A stretch of DNA of 64,000 bases from Tetramitus jugosus (taxonomy: Eukaryota > Heterolobosea > Eutetramitea > Acrasida > Vahlkampfiidae), in contig OW569363.1 in assembly GCA_937625935.1 (NCBI GenBank), positions 62,001-126,000 of the forward strand, read 5' to 3'. Within the stretch, counting starts at the first letter, position 1. Every line of letters begins with the position of its first letter. The notes below the pieces were generated by a model, which saw only the letters and a program-made list of their open reading frames with translations, had not been told where the DNA came from and ran no database searches. Below, piece by piece: positions 1 through 10,100 of this stretch. A program made the position numbers and the translations under genes.

Positions 1-895
1 GTTCCCATAGAGTATTCAAGTACACATCACGATAACCAGCATTTGTAGAGAACAAATCGACATCCAATTCGTCCATCAACAAGTTGTAGCTTTGAGGCAA
101 ATCGACTTCGAATGTAGTAACAGGAATAATTCTGTTCCACTTCTTCAACGTGTACTCACGAACTCGAACAATCATATCATTCACAGTCTTTCTCAACTCT
201 GGCTTTGTGTACAATCCGAGTTCGTTACCAATAGCCCACATCAATAGAGCTGGATGGTTACCAACTTCATCGACACGTGCCTCAATAAATCTTTGCAAAT
301 CTTCAGTTGAGAACAAGGTAAGGATAGCCTCTTCGGAGACAATAGGAACAATCACCTTAATGTTATACTTGTGAGCAGTATCCATGAAGGTCTTGTGATC
401 GGCAGCATATTGCTTGAATGTTTCGAACTTTGGATAAACTCCAGGGAACTTGTCGAACAACACCTTTGTGAATGATTCCATGTGGTAGATACGGATGGTG
501 TTTGCGCCCAATTCTTGCATCAGGGGGAAATCACGCTCCCAAACAGCTTGCCACCAAGGAGTATCAGGAGCAGGAGAGCCCTTGTTATCACTGACAACAC
601 CATCAAAGTAATCTTCATAGTAGCAGGCATTGTAAAACACTCCCTCATAATTGACCTTTCTGGAACACATGCCAGCAGTATTAGGTCTGCCCAAAGGTTG
701 AGGAGAGTAGTTTAGACCCTTGATAAAGAATTGTTCAGAACCAGTGAACAACTTGTTATCCTTGATGAATACATCACTCTCATCATACTTGGTCTTCATG
801 GTAATCTCACCATAAGTAGAGGCATACAGAGTAAAGAGCATGACAAGGGATAGCAACAGAGCTAGCCCAGATTTTTGAAGCTTGGATATGTTCAT
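1..895 (-). CDS. Secreted clan-A glycoside hydrolase (GH72/GH5/GH2-like), 3' end cut by window
   Basis: The reading frame is open from an ATG at 893-895 to the window edge (298 codons, C-terminus missing). Residues 1-29 form a typical signal peptide with a leucine-rich core, so the product is probably secreted or cell-surface. A glycoside-hydrolase N-terminal motif follows (FFIKGLNYSPQPLG, about 56-69). Next come the TIM-barrel strands ELGANTIRIYHM and IKVIVPIV, and then ALLMWAIGNEL near residues 215-225. The Asn-Glu pair of that last motif is the usual acid/base site of clan-A hydrolases. The overall pattern resembles GH72 glucanosyltransferases or GH5/GH2 enzymes, and I cannot fix the family. 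With GH81 and GT48 in the same window, action on beta-glucan is plausible but inferred. The nucleophile Glu would lie beyond the window edge. Confidence 0.72.
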   Translation of the reverse strand, partial: MNISKLQKSGLALLLSLVMLFTLYASTYGEITMKTKYDESDVFIKDNKLFTGSEQFFIKGLNYSPQPLGRPNTAGMCSRKVNYEGVFYNACYYEDYFDGVVSDNKGSPAPDTPWWQAVWERDFPLMQELGANTIRIYHMESFTKVLFDKFPGVYPKFETFKQYAADHKTFMDTAHKYNIKVIVPIVSEEAILTLFSTEDLQRFIEARVDEVGNHPALLMWAIGNELGLYTKPELRKTVNDMIVRVREYTLKKWNRIIPVTTFEVDLPQSYNLLMDELDVDLFSTNAGYRDVYLNTLWE

Positions 896-1169
896 GGGAT
901 AGATAGTACGAAGTCAGATCTGAGGGATATAAAGATATACAAATTGTGATATAGATGATTGTTTGTTGTTGTGTGAGAGGTGTTGAGACCAGATTGCGGA
1001 ACGAGAATTTAAATTAAGGGTCTGAACCTCTTGCACAATGGCTATCTTCGACGGAGCCACAATCTAATAATTATCATTTGAGAGAGAAGTGCCTTGATGT
1101 CACATATTTTATGGTTGCCCAAAAATAGTTTATCCGATCCGTGAAAATCGGAACCTTCTATTATCTTTT

Positions 1170-1859
1170 GTGTCACCCACAAACACAATAGAACAAAACT
1201 ACAAGCCCATTTTTGATTTTGGTATGTTGGGAGAATCTGCAATTAGTCATTGGCATAGTAACAAGTGCGATCTGGCATCCGATAACGTCGTTTGTCTGGT
1301 GATTGATATTGTACATGATTTTATGTCACCGGATGGAGTTTTTTTTGGCGTCTACGGAGCGGAAGATTCCGCGCCTGTCCATAATGTGAAGGATCAGATT
1401 GAACAACTGTTATTACAGTGTCAGGATAAGGGAATTTCGGCGATTGAGTGCAGTTCGGAATACACTTACAAGCAGTTTAGAACAAAGGGACTAGAGAATC
1501 TGTGTGTGAGTGATGAAGGAAGACAGAGTTGCCTGCCTTCTCATTTTTTCAAGCTTCGTGTGACCAAGAACACCAATGGCTTGTTTGATTTGGTCGACAA
1601 GGAGTTATTGAATGAGTTGGAGAAAGAGCTAACAGACAAGTATGTGCTTGTTGTGGGTGTAACGACTAGTTCATGCATACGTCAGAGTGTTCATGCGCTG
1701 ATTGAACGCAACTTCAAAGTGATTGTTGCAAGAGATGCAGTAGCCTGTCGCAAGAGTCAATCACTGAATGGAGAGAAAACATTGAATGGGTGGTCATTGG
1801 ATAGTGAGAAGCGTGTATTTGTGTTCAACTCTTGGAGAGATGTCTTGTCATTGTTGTAA
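1170..1859 (+). CDS. Isochorismatase-like cysteine hydrolase
   Basis: The 229-residue protein has the alpha/beta fold signature of the isochorismatase/nicotinamidase superfamily. VVCLVIDIVHDF carries the candidate catalytic Asp46. A lysine follows in RVTKNTNG (about Lys133). VLVVGVTTSSCIRQS carries the nucleophile Cys169, and a typical end strand VIVARDAV comes after it. So the Asp-Lys-Cys triad is complete. Members hydrolyse amides or vinyl ethers (nicotinamide, isochorismate, carbamoyl compounds), and the substrate cannot be read from the sequence. The length is normal for the family. A later Met at 1224 could also be the start, since the first 18 residues are not conserved. The gene is divergent from the upstream glycoside hydrolase and convergent with the small gene at 1909. 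Confidence 0.75.
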   Translation: MSPTNTIEQNYKPIFDFGMLGESAISHWHSNKCDLASDNVVCLVIDIVHDFMSPDGVFFGVYGAEDSAPVHNVKDQIEQLLLQCQDKGISAIECSSEYTYKQFRTKGLENLCVSDEGRQSCLPSHFFKLRVTKNTNGLFDLVDKELLNELEKELTDKYVLVVGVTTSSCIRQSVHALIERNFKVIVARDAVACRKSQSLNGEKTLNGWSLDSEKRVFVFNSWRDVLSLL

Positions 1860-1908
1860 CACCTATTGACACTACCAGAGCTTTTATTACTCAATGAATA
1901 AACAAGTT

Positions 1909-2223
1909 TTACTCACAACAATCGTTTGCCGGAGACATGTCATGATCTCTTTTCATGAGGAGAAAGAGAACATCCATGTGCTTATTCGCCCTGAACAGCT
2001 TTTGCTGTTCTTCTTCTGTCAAGTCTCTGCATTCGACAAACCTTATCCTCCTAAAGTGAGTTTTTAGAGTTTCATACTCATCAAGATAGTTATAAAACGT
2101 GCTTTCAATATGAGAACTAACCGTCTCTCTGGCGATCGTTGGGTCATTTTGATCAATGATAAAGTTAGTGAAGAAGCGTGGAGCATTGTTTGTTGAGCAA
2201 GTTCTACCTGTTAGCTTGAGCAT
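1909..2223 (-). CDS. Small hypothetical protein, 104 aa
   Basis: This is an uninterrupted frame of 104 codons. It is mixed-charge with no signal peptide or membrane segment, and the central part looks helical (SHIESTFYNYLDEYETLKTHF). I do not recognise a family. It ends 50 bases from the end of the isochorismatase-like gene (convergent), and its start lies 242 bases from the divergent gene at 2466. That placement and the lack of a better overlapping frame support it as a real gene, but it could be one exon of something larger. Confidence 0.4.
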   Translation of the reverse strand: MLKLTGRTCSTNNAPRFFTNFIIDQNDPTIARETVSSHIESTFYNYLDEYETLKTHFRRIRFVECRDLTEEEQQKLFRANKHMDVLFLLMKRDHDMSPANDCCE

Positions 2224-2465
2224 GTTGGTTGAAGTTGTTTAAAGCTTTGAATTTCCTGTCTGCAGAAAGTTAACATTCTCTAGAACCCTTGGTAGCGGAA
2301 ACTGCTGTCGACCGTTTTTCTGTAATCTTGATTTTTGACAGGCGGAGTTCAATTACTGACTTGCACCGGTAGTTATTGGCACTGACCACAAAAACTTGAC
2401 GAACTTCTTGCGAGAATAGCCTCTCTAGAAACAAAGCAACACAAAGAGACAAACAATATCAAAGA

Positions 2466-3338
2466 ATGAAAAGTGAGACGATACAACATTCCAACCTGAG
2501 AGTCACACTTCGACTCTTGTCCTTTGTGGAAGAAGAATTCGACACGGATGACATCACAGAACAGCAATTCGAGGGCAAATACCCGCCTCTATCTCTCTTT
2601 TTTGATCCTCAACCCAGTTCTGTCGCACCAGATGACGATGGTGACAATGAAGAGACTGTTTCTGCTGCTGCTCTGTCAGAGCCAGAATTGAAAAATAGTC
2701 CTGGCGAAGACAACAACAAGCATGTAGGTGCGGCACAGAGAGGGAGGAGGACAAAAGCACTCACTCCCAACATGAAAGAATTTTATCGGACGTTGTTCCC
2801 CAGTGGTAGATCAAGTGAACACTTGGGTGGTTTTTGCTTTGATTTCAATGGTAAAGGTTGGTGCTATGCAAAGACTTCTGAAGTCGTGCCATTGACCATG
2901 GATAGCGTTCAATTCATGTCCGAGTGGATCCACGTTTTGAAAACTGTGTTGCAATGGAGGGAACCCAACACTCAACAATTTGACTTTGACATACACGGAG
3001 AGGGATTCACACTTGTGGTTGACTGTCAGAAGCCTGCACGTGATAGTTACGGGTCTGAAATCGAGGGAACTATAGAGTTCAGACATTTGGGACACATGAG
3101 AATGAGAGAAGACGACGATTCATGGATGACAGAAGATGAATTCGATCCTGATTTCAACCCAGGTCCAAAAACAGCTCGCCTGGAGCAATTTGTCACTCAG
3201 ATGATTCACGAATTGTCCATGTTTCATCAAATGATCCAAACATGCACTTCTTGCGGCGTATTGAAACATGGAACTAAGAACCAAATTGATCACTTGAACG
3301 AAGAATTCCTGGATGACATTGCAGACATACTGCAATAG
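2466..3338 (+). CDS. Hypothetical acidic protein, 290 aa
   Basis: A single frame has an ATG shortly after a leader rich in AAAC/CAAC. Residues 1-90 are low-complexity and acidic (Asp/Glu runs such as DDDGDNEE). From about residue 100 onward there is a more ordered region with alternating hydrophobic strands (FCFDFNGKGWCYAK, FDFDIHGEGFTLVVDC, GTIEFRHLGHMRM). A helical C-terminus follows with two cysteines in CTSCG. I do not recognise a family. The strand-rich core suggests a compact beta or alpha/beta domain. Nothing in the neighbours points to a function. Confidence 0.55.
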   Translation: MKSETIQHSNLRVTLRLLSFVEEEFDTDDITEQQFEGKYPPLSLFFDPQPSSVAPDDDGDNEETVSAAALSEPELKNSPGEDNNKHVGAAQRGRRTKALTPNMKEFYRTLFPSGRSSEHLGGFCFDFNGKGWCYAKTSEVVPLTMDSVQFMSEWIHVLKTVLQWREPNTQQFDFDIHGEGFTLVVDCQKPARDSYGSEIEGTIEFRHLGHMRMREDDDSWMTEDEFDPDFNPGPKTARLEQFVTQMIHELSMFHQMIQTCTSCGVLKHGTKNQIDHLNEEFLDDIADILQ

Positions 3339-3578
3339 TAGAATCCTGTAAAAATCCATGTACATTCCACTTTTCTTCTCCTCTAAACATTACCTTTCCA
3401 TTTGTGCTGTTCAAACACACAGAAACTCTCACAAAAATGATCGTATTCCCATCCCTCGTAAACATTTTTGGCGCGAAATAACATTGCATGTTCAACAAAA
3501 AAACTTGAATGTTCACCACAAAGACAAACACAAAAACAAAATCAATTCCACACAACCAACACCAACACGACAACAATC

Positions 3579-4292
3579 ATGAAGCCATCAGTACTCATAC
3601 CGGGCATGTCAGCCCAACTCTCCAACATTCCTACTGCATCAGGATCATCAGAGTTCACTCTCAACACGAGCACTCAAGTCTCCTGTGCCGTCTATCACAC
3701 TGAAGTCAAACCAAGACAGGAACAACCACAGAGAGCAACCATTGAAGTACTCATTAGACCACTCAATGGTAAAATAACGCATAAAACGAGAGAATTTGAG
3801 AATATGATACGAAATTGTTTGGAGTATGCGATACAGACATCGATTTACCCTAGAAGCTTAATACGTGTGGTGTTTCAAGTCATGAGAAGACAATCAATCA
3901 GCAGTGGAAGTGGTACTGACAATGCAACGTCGACAGATGGTCACTTGTTGGCTTGTTTGCTCAATGCGAGCATGTTAGCTCTGATGAATGCGAGTGTGGC
4001 CATCAAGAGTCTGTTGTCTGCTTGTACGTTTGAGACGTTGGGTCACGGATATGCCTTTTTTGTGTATGAGAGAGGTGATTCGTCATCCAACAACAATATC
4101 ACACCGTTGAATCAGCTCGTGTGTTCCCATGTCGAAGGATTTTTGTTTGTCGATGAGACGGACAAGGATGAAAAGTTGTTTGACGAGTACATCAAGTATG
4201 GTGCCAAGGACATTTCTCCACACATTTTCCAATTCTTTAGAGAAGTCTTGTCATCCAACAGCAACCTTGCAATTGTATCCCAGCAACAGTAA
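3579..4292 (+). CDS. RRP46: Exosome subunit with RNase PH fold (RRP46/EXOSC5-like)
   Basis: The 237-residue protein starts at the ATG at 3579. The frame is open further upstream to 3468, but that extension is Asn/Gln/Thr-rich leader sequence, so I reject the earlier start. After a short tail, RATIEVLIRPLNGKITHKTREFENMIRNCL and YPRSLIRVVFQVMR give the first RNase PH core strands. DGHLLACLLNASMLALMNASVAIKS is the hallmark helix of this fold. Eukaryotic exosome ring subunits of this type are catalytically inactive scaffolds that channel RNA to Rrp44. The short length (about 240 aa) fits the Rrp46/Rrp41 group. Rrp46 over Rrp41 or Mtr3 is a judgement; the fold itself is clear. Confidence 0.72.
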   Translation: MKPSVLIPGMSAQLSNIPTASGSSEFTLNTSTQVSCAVYHTEVKPRQEQPQRATIEVLIRPLNGKITHKTREFENMIRNCLEYAIQTSIYPRSLIRVVFQVMRRQSISSGSGTDNATSTDGHLLACLLNASMLALMNASVAIKSLLSACTFETLGHGYAFFVYERGDSSSNNNITPLNQLVCSHVEGFLFVDETDKDEKLFDEYIKYGAKDISPHIFQFFREVLSSNSNLAIVSQQQ

Positions 4293-4412
4293 AACCAATA
4301 TATTTCATTTCCCGCTCTTCTCCGTCACCACAATTCTGTTTCTCCTACTTGGACACCACACCAAAAAGAAAAAGCAAAAAAATCAACAACAGCAACACTA
4401 AAAACGCACAAA

Positions 4413-5255
4413 ATGAGCAGTGAAGAATCGACGTCCTCTCCAGCCACACCAACAACACCAACCACCACCACCACCTCCGTCGATCAACAAACAACATCAA
4501 ATGAAAATGTATTTCTAGTAGAGAGTGTTCCCAGAGGCTTTCACAGTGCCATTGAAATTCTCAACATTCTCCCAGAGGCACTCATTGATGAAATGGCATT
4601 CAAAATACTGGCCAATCTCAACAACAATAATCATCACAGTAGTATCAACGTGGATCAACTTGTTCATACATTGACATTTGACCTCAAATTCAACTTGCAA
4701 CAAATTTTGTTTCAACAACAATTGTCGAGTCAAAAAATGAGAACGCCATTGCAGAGACAACTCATTACGGATGAGCAGGACTTGCTCGAAAGAAGTGTGA
4801 GTCAAGAGATTCAAAACGCTCTCCACTGTATCACATTCATCTACAAGAGTGCCATGAGAAACAAGGTGACGAGTGCAGCCATGTTTGCAAAGTGCATTCG
4901 TAGACAGACACAAATGGAAACGAATCGTATCAGAATTCTTCAACAACATTATCATCGTTCACTGTCATTGAGTGGTGATGACAAGGTGATGAGTAAAACA
5001 ATGTTTCATTTGCAGAGATTGAAGGGCATGGATTGGAAGTTGTCTGTCAGTATGTCTTCCTTTTGTTGTGAACAGTTGAATGATGCAAAGGTGACTCTGG
5101 TGTTCACGTTGGATGAAGATCGAGCTCAATCTTCTTCTTCTGCTTCTTCTTCTTCTGTCAAGGTGACAAAGCACAGTGTGGAGTTGTCCTTGGAGGAGTT
5201 TAAGCAATTTTATGCTTCGTTTGCCGATATGGCCAATTTAATTACTACACTATAA
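4413..5255 (+). CDS. COMM-domain protein (COMMD family)
   Basis: The protein is 280 residues long. Residues 1-30 are Ser/Thr/Pro-rich and disordered. A helical N-terminal region follows, as in COMMD proteins (about 35-180). The COMM domain lies at about 200-278: LKGMDWKLSVSMSS, then VTLVFTLDED, then ELSLEEFKQFYASFADM. The Trp-bearing first strand and the final Phe-rich helix are the diagnostic features. COMMD proteins form the Commander complex with CCDC22/CCDC93 and act in endosomal recycling. A Ser-rich loop (SSSSASSSS) interrupts the strands. I cannot say which of the ten paralogues it represents. Its start lies 121 bases after the exosome gene on the same strand. Confidence 0.72.
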   Translation: MSSEESTSSPATPTTPTTTTTSVDQQTTSNENVFLVESVPRGFHSAIEILNILPEALIDEMAFKILANLNNNNHHSSINVDQLVHTLTFDLKFNLQQILFQQQLSSQKMRTPLQRQLITDEQDLLERSVSQEIQNALHCITFIYKSAMRNKVTSAAMFAKCIRRQTQMETNRIRILQQHYHRSLSLSGDDKVMSKTMFHLQRLKGMDWKLSVSMSSFCCEQLNDAKVTLVFTLDEDRAQSSSSASSSSVKVTKHSVELSLEEFKQFYASFADMANLITTL

Positions 5256-5446
5256 AACAACAACAGCACAACTGCTTGGTGCATTCAATCCAATTCTTGG
5301 TTTCCATTACTGCGCTCCAGCTGGCTTCACACTCCAAACTACTGCTATTCCCCCGCTTTCTTCTTCCATTGGCAGCTCGAACAAAAACGAAAAAAGCTTT
5401 AAAAACAAAAATCAACAAAAGATACTCATCATCAATCAACAACATC

Positions 5447-6116
5447 ATGATCGTTTGCTGTGTAGCTTTCATTGGTAAACATGTACGTCGTCAACACACA
5501 CAACCTATTCTTTGCTTTTTTCACACATCTTTTTCCCCTCAAAACACATCTCATATCTCTCAATTTTTTTGATATTGTTTGTTGTTGTGTTGGACAAAAA
5601 AACAAAAACTTTGATTCTTAGAACAATCCACTGTTTCTCAAAGTGTTTCAAACACTAGAAGACGAAGAACCACTCAAATTCCACTACATTGCTCACACGG
5701 CACTCGATGTTCTCGATGAAAAAATTGCCAGTCGCAAGGAAACGACAAGCAGCAACGACATGTACCTCAGTGTGCTCTTTCCCACTGAAGTTTACAAGAT
5801 TTATGGTTATGTAACCAACTCAAAGACCAAGATTATTGTTGTGGCTGATGATTCTGAGATGAAGGACAATGATATGAAGTCATTGTTTCAAAAATTGCAT
5901 GCACTGTATGTGGATGCAGTGTCGAATCCGTTTTATGTGACGGATAAACCGATTGGATCCAAAAAGTTTGAGGATGATGTGTCCGATGTGGTCTCACAGT
6001 TCTCTGCAAAGTTTTCTAGTCGATCCATGTTTGGTGCAAGTAGCAGTGGTGGTGGCGGTGGTGGTAGTGGCGGTATGAGTGGAACAGGTGGTAGTGGAAC
6101 GAGTCGGAGAAGATGA
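5447..6116 (+). CDS. TRAPPC2L: TRAPP complex subunit TRAPPC2L, two exons
   Basis: Exon 1 is 5447-5482 (MIVCCVAFIGKH), the intron 5483-5621 (gtacgt...cttag, 139 nt), and exon 2 5622-6116, for 176 aa in all. The join gives the sedlin-like N-terminus MIVCCVAFIGKH-NNPLFL. Strongly conserved TRAPPC2L motifs follow: LKFHYIAHTALDVLDEKI, LFPTEVYKIYGYVTNSKTKI, LFQKLHALYVDAVSNPFY. TRAPP complexes are Rab exchange and vesicle tethering factors at the ER-Golgi interface, and the longin-like fold sits at one end of the core. The last 28 residues, a Gly/Ser tail ending in arginines, are absent from usual family members, so this is a lineage-specific extension. Exon 2 alone looks open from 5643, but that would lose the first strand of the fold, so the spliced model is preferred. 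Confidence 0.88.
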
Positions 6117-6626
6117 ATGCCAGTGACAGCACGTGCTCACATGTAAATTATTATTAGTCTATGCCCAATTAAAAACAATGAATCGAATGGAAGAAATGCA
6201 GAAGTTTTCAACATGTGGTGTTCCTACATTTCCTGCAAAATCTTCAATGACAGCACTCAGATCTTGAGGCAGAAGAATCATAATCTCGCCCTGTTCGCGT
6301 ACCATCCGAGTTTCTCTTTGAGTTCTAGCTAGTCTCTGGTGAATAACAATCGTCATTATTGCAATTTATACAACCATCTTTATTGTATGTTCACTTGCCA
6401 AGCGTTGGCTCCGGAGCTGGTTTTTAGTTGACTAGCAGTCGCTCAGAGTGTCATTGCTGTTTTCTTGTCGTGAATAGGTGATGGAATGTCACGAGGCATC
6501 TCTCTTTCCGTTTAACACATCCGTTGTTTTCATTAGCCATCGCTCGCTGAGCGGTTGTCATTTTGATTCCTGGCATGAAATTAACGGGGTGAAAGCGTGG
6601 AGATAGCTCAATTTCATTGTTTGGGT
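6117..6626. other. Gap between TRAPPC2L and the 5S rRNA gene
   Basis: No confident gene. On the minus strand two short frames exist (6159-6356, 65 codons; 6451-6654, 67 codons). The second runs into the 5S gene and has an AATAAA on the same strand about 65 bases after its stop (6377-6382). Neither resembles a family I know. Confidence 0.5.
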
Positions 6627-6745
6627 GTCTACGTTCATACAATGGTGGAACCACCTCTTCCCATTTCGAATAGAGAAGTTAAGCACCATCTGGCTGAGTT
6701 AGTATTGAGATAGGAGACTACTCGAGAACCCTCAGTAATGTAGGC
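6627..6745 (+). rRNA. 5S ribosomal RNA gene
   Basis: The 119-nt segment carries the conserved eukaryotic 5S landmarks in order: GTCTACGTTCATAC, CCCATTTCGAA, GAAGTTAAGCACC (internal box A region), GTTAGTA, GATAGGAGACTACTCGAGAACCC (6709-6731, box C region) and final GTAGGC. The ends pair: 6627-6632 (GUCUAC) with 6740-6745 (GUAGGC) form helix I with one G-U. A TTTT Pol III terminator follows at 6746-6749. It is a solitary copy here, not part of an rDNA repeat, and lies close to a tRNA gene now separated from it by a retrotransposon. Confidence 0.9.
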
Positions 6746-7011
6746 TTTTAACTTTTGAACGTCAACATGGTTTTCCTTGACTCATTGGAGAAGAATAGGT
6801 GATGAGTTGCTTCCAATTCTTCAAACACTTGATTCACAGACTCACTGGTTGCGTCTTCAGAGTCAATCGTCAACATAGGTTATCGTTCTTGAGAAATAGG
6901 GCAAAGACCAATAGAGAACAACGTGCATAGGGTTCACTCTCTGTCACTTGACCGAGAGCCTTTCTGCAGTCGCTGTGTTCCTTCACAATTTGGTTGAATC
7001 ACCAGTCGACA

Positions 7012-7032
7012 ATTTTTCCGCGCATTTCTTTT
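7012..7032. repeat. Target-site duplication, copy at the retrotransposon 3' end
   Basis: This 21-bp sequence is identical to 12142-12162. The last four T residues merge with the poly(T) (poly(A) on the element strand) that continues to 7049, so the exact boundary is uncertain by a few bases. Confidence 0.9.
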
Positions 7033-7121
7033 TTTTTTTTTTTTTTTTTAATACAACCAGTGGTTGCGCTACGCTATTTATTCTGTGTTTCTTCTCTTTA
7101 CACGAGGTAACTAGTATGATT

Positions 7122-7142
7122 GTGACGGCAGAATGCCGTCAC
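7122..7142 (-). other. Perfect hairpin in the retrotransposon 3' UTR
   Basis: GTGACGGCA and TGCCGTCAC form a 9-bp perfect stem around a 3-nt loop, about 75 nt before the poly(A) tail. Such 3' stem-loops are recognised by the element's own reverse transcriptase in several LINE families, so that role is a reasonable inference here. Confidence 0.6.
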
Positions 7143-7158
7143 TATTAAAGAATTTTTG

Positions 7159-7185
7159 TTGCAGATGCTCGCAGAGCATCAGCAA
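7159..7185 (-). other. Hairpin spanning the ORF2 stop codon
   Basis: GATGCTC/GAGCATC forms a 7-bp stem with a 3-nt loop. After one A-A mismatch it extends by TTGC/GCAA. The ORF2 TGA (7179-7181) lies inside the 3-prime-side arm on the plus strand. It may be part of the 3' recognition structure or may affect termination. Confidence 0.5.
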
Positions 7186-10100
7186 CCAGCCATGTTCTTA
7201 GAGCTTGTGAAGAGGCGATGCATCACCTCCACGCATCTCCTCTTGGTGTTGTCCACAAACCGTTTAGCTTTCTGCTTGGCTACCTCCTTCTTGATTCCAC
7301 TCTTCTTGAGTCCTTTGGCCACTTGCTTCACAGCTTGGGTTTCCACCCCTAACATTCCTATCAAGTAGTCTTTACCTGACTTTCTCTGCTCGTTCATTGT
7401 TCGTCTTCCATTGCACCATTGCTGGTTATCAAACCAAATATCAACACATTGCGACTTATGCAGACCCATGGAGCTTAACCTTTTTGCAACCTCCTTTGAG
7501 AGCAAAATTCTAGCCATTCTGGCAACTGGGCAATTCACAAGGCAATGCAGGACCGTCTCTTGCTCAAAATTGCACTTGGGACAAGCCGTGTCCATATCTT
7601 CCACTCCATAGAGATGCTTCACCACGGCTCTTGTGTGAAGTGTTTGGCTTTTGACTTGGGCAATGAACCACTCAAGCTTCCGATCGACCCTAAAGGGGCA
7701 TTTCATAAAGGAGAAGTCTGTTGCACCACCCAAACATGCCTTCTGAATCCACCATAATTTCTCACGACCGATCATCTCTCGATAATGCCGAGTGAAAGCA
7801 TGCCAGATCTGCTGTTTGTCAACCACTTCAAAATCGTCCTTGTACATCAAAATTGGCATGGATGCAGCACAACGGCCATGTGTGACATTGCATTTTAGGA
7901 GTTCGAGGTCCGCGAGAATGTATCCGTATCTCTTCGCACTGATACCAAAGTTACCGTGCGCCCTCACCAGCTCGCTATGCTTGACCCATTTTCCATTTCT
8001 TGTCAGCTGCTCCTTTAAGCTGATACCAATCTTAAAAAACTTCTTTGTCACATCGTTTGGCTGCGACATGGCAAGGTTACAGCCTAAACAATTGACCTCA
8101 TCTCCATATGCGATAGTCAAATTGTTGTTGTGCATGCGTTCCGCGCACCACTTGAGGTATGAGTGTTTGACGAGCTCCAGCCTGTTGTTGGACTGAAAGA
8201 CATTCTCCCTTTGGAATGTTTGCAGAAGCTTGATCTCCTCAAGCGAGTCCAACATCAGCTTGTGAGCTTCGTTGTCATTCTTTCCTCTCAGCATGTCCTT
8301 AACGAACCATGCAGTTCTTACAAGAATGGACTCCTCAATCTTTCGTAGTCCAAACCCACCGTTGTCACTGGAAACCTGTAGCAAATCGGATGGGTACCTC
8401 TTCATTGCCACTGATCCTTGTTTTATGAGTGCCTTGCCCATTTGATTGACTCTATTGATCCACGCTTTAGTCCAGTGAGTGAATTCACAGGCGTAAAGGA
8501 ACACCGGGTGGATGCAGGTGTTAACAATTCTAGCCACTTGTCTCGCTGTGAGCCTCATGATGCCTAGGCGGTTCGCCACTCTCTTCACCTTTTCGAGTGC
8601 CTGCTCCTTTTGTCTTGTCGTACAACCGTTCAGGCTCGTGAAGAGCCCTAACGCCCTGAAAGTTTTTTCACTGCCATTTGCAGGCACAACAACATTATTA
8701 ACCGTTATGTCGTGTTCTGATCTACTTCTGCCCATCTTTCTTACATAGAGTTCCAATTTGTTTGGGTGCATGACCATCCTGAGCATGGACAACACTTCAT
8801 TCATTTTGTTCGCGGTCTTCTCGATGGCTGCCCTGCTATTGGACATTAGGTTGCAGTCATCTACGTACGCAACGTTCCAGATGTCTTGCGACATTGCCAC
8901 ATAGCCCTTGGCAAAACCGGCGGCGTACATCAGTACCGTTTGGTGAACGAGCACATATGTCGTTGGTGACAATGAGTCACCTTGTCTCGTGCCTTTCCCC
9001 ATCAGAAAGCGTCTCGACAACTTCCCAGCCATTACTCTGGCTCCGTTGCCCGTTACCATGTTGTGAACCAAATTGACAATGTGCTCCGGGAATCCAAAGA
9101 ACGAATAAACTTCCTTAATGGCATTATGGGGGACAGAATCGAAAGCCTTTGCGATATCTGTTAGGAGGAGGTACAATTGACCGTCATTCCTGTTCGCATG
9201 GTCAATGACCCCTCTCATAATTGATAACTTTTCCCTTATATCCCTGAACTTTCGGCCTCCCCCTTGTGTGTTCGTAAACAAAGAGGCAGCCTCTGCTGCC
9301 TTTGACACTCGGGCATTGAGTAGCCTAGTGAAGAGCTTCGACAAAGCGCTTAATAGGCATATGGGCCTGTAGTTTGAAATGTCTTGCGCATTGCCTTTCT
9401 TATAAGCAGGAACGATTGTGCATTCCTTCCACCTGTTAGGAAACGTCCCGTGCTCCAGGATATTGTTGAAGAACCCTGACAAAATTTCCGAAAGCTCCCA
9501 ACAGTAGTCCCTGCTATCTGTTCTTGGTAACTTCAACATTTCATTGTGGACTCCATCAGGCCCAGGGCACTTTTTGTTTCTGAGCCATCCAATTGAATCA
9601 CGCACCTCCTCAGTTGTAATCTGCGTAAACTCCTTACTGATGGCATCTTGAGCACTCGGAGCTGGGATAGTCCTGAGATAGGACATGTCTGCCGTTTCCT
9701 GTGAAAACGCGGATTCAAAGTAACTTGCTGCTTTTTCCCCAACACTTTCCCTATCAGAATATGTCATACTCCCCTCATTAACCGTGTTGAGTCTGATGCG
9801 ATTGGCCTTCTTCGCACTTGCAGCAGAGAAGAACTTCGTCGGGTTTACAAACTCCGATGTTCTGGCTGCCCACTCCCATGTTCTGAACTTTTTGTTACTG
9901 TTCCTGACTCTCTCCCCATGGAGCTTCCGACCTACTGTACTCAGTGCAATCCATACCGATTCCTTGGAGAGTTGAGTCCTTGGTTCTCCGTAGTGATTAA
10001 AAACTTTGATGGTTCTTTCAGTTGTCTCTCCACTAACTAGACATCTCAACAAAAGTTCTCTGGCGTTAAGTAACCTTCTAATTCGTCTGTTGTTGCTCCA

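Noticed and set aside
3468-3578. Upstream extension of the exosome subunit
   Set aside because: Residues are Asn/Gln/Thr/Lys leader-like and the fold starts after the ATG at 3579.
6451-6654. Minus-strand 67-codon frame with a downstream AATAAA
   Set aside because: It runs into the 5S rRNA gene and shows no family resemblance; kept only as a note in the gap entry.
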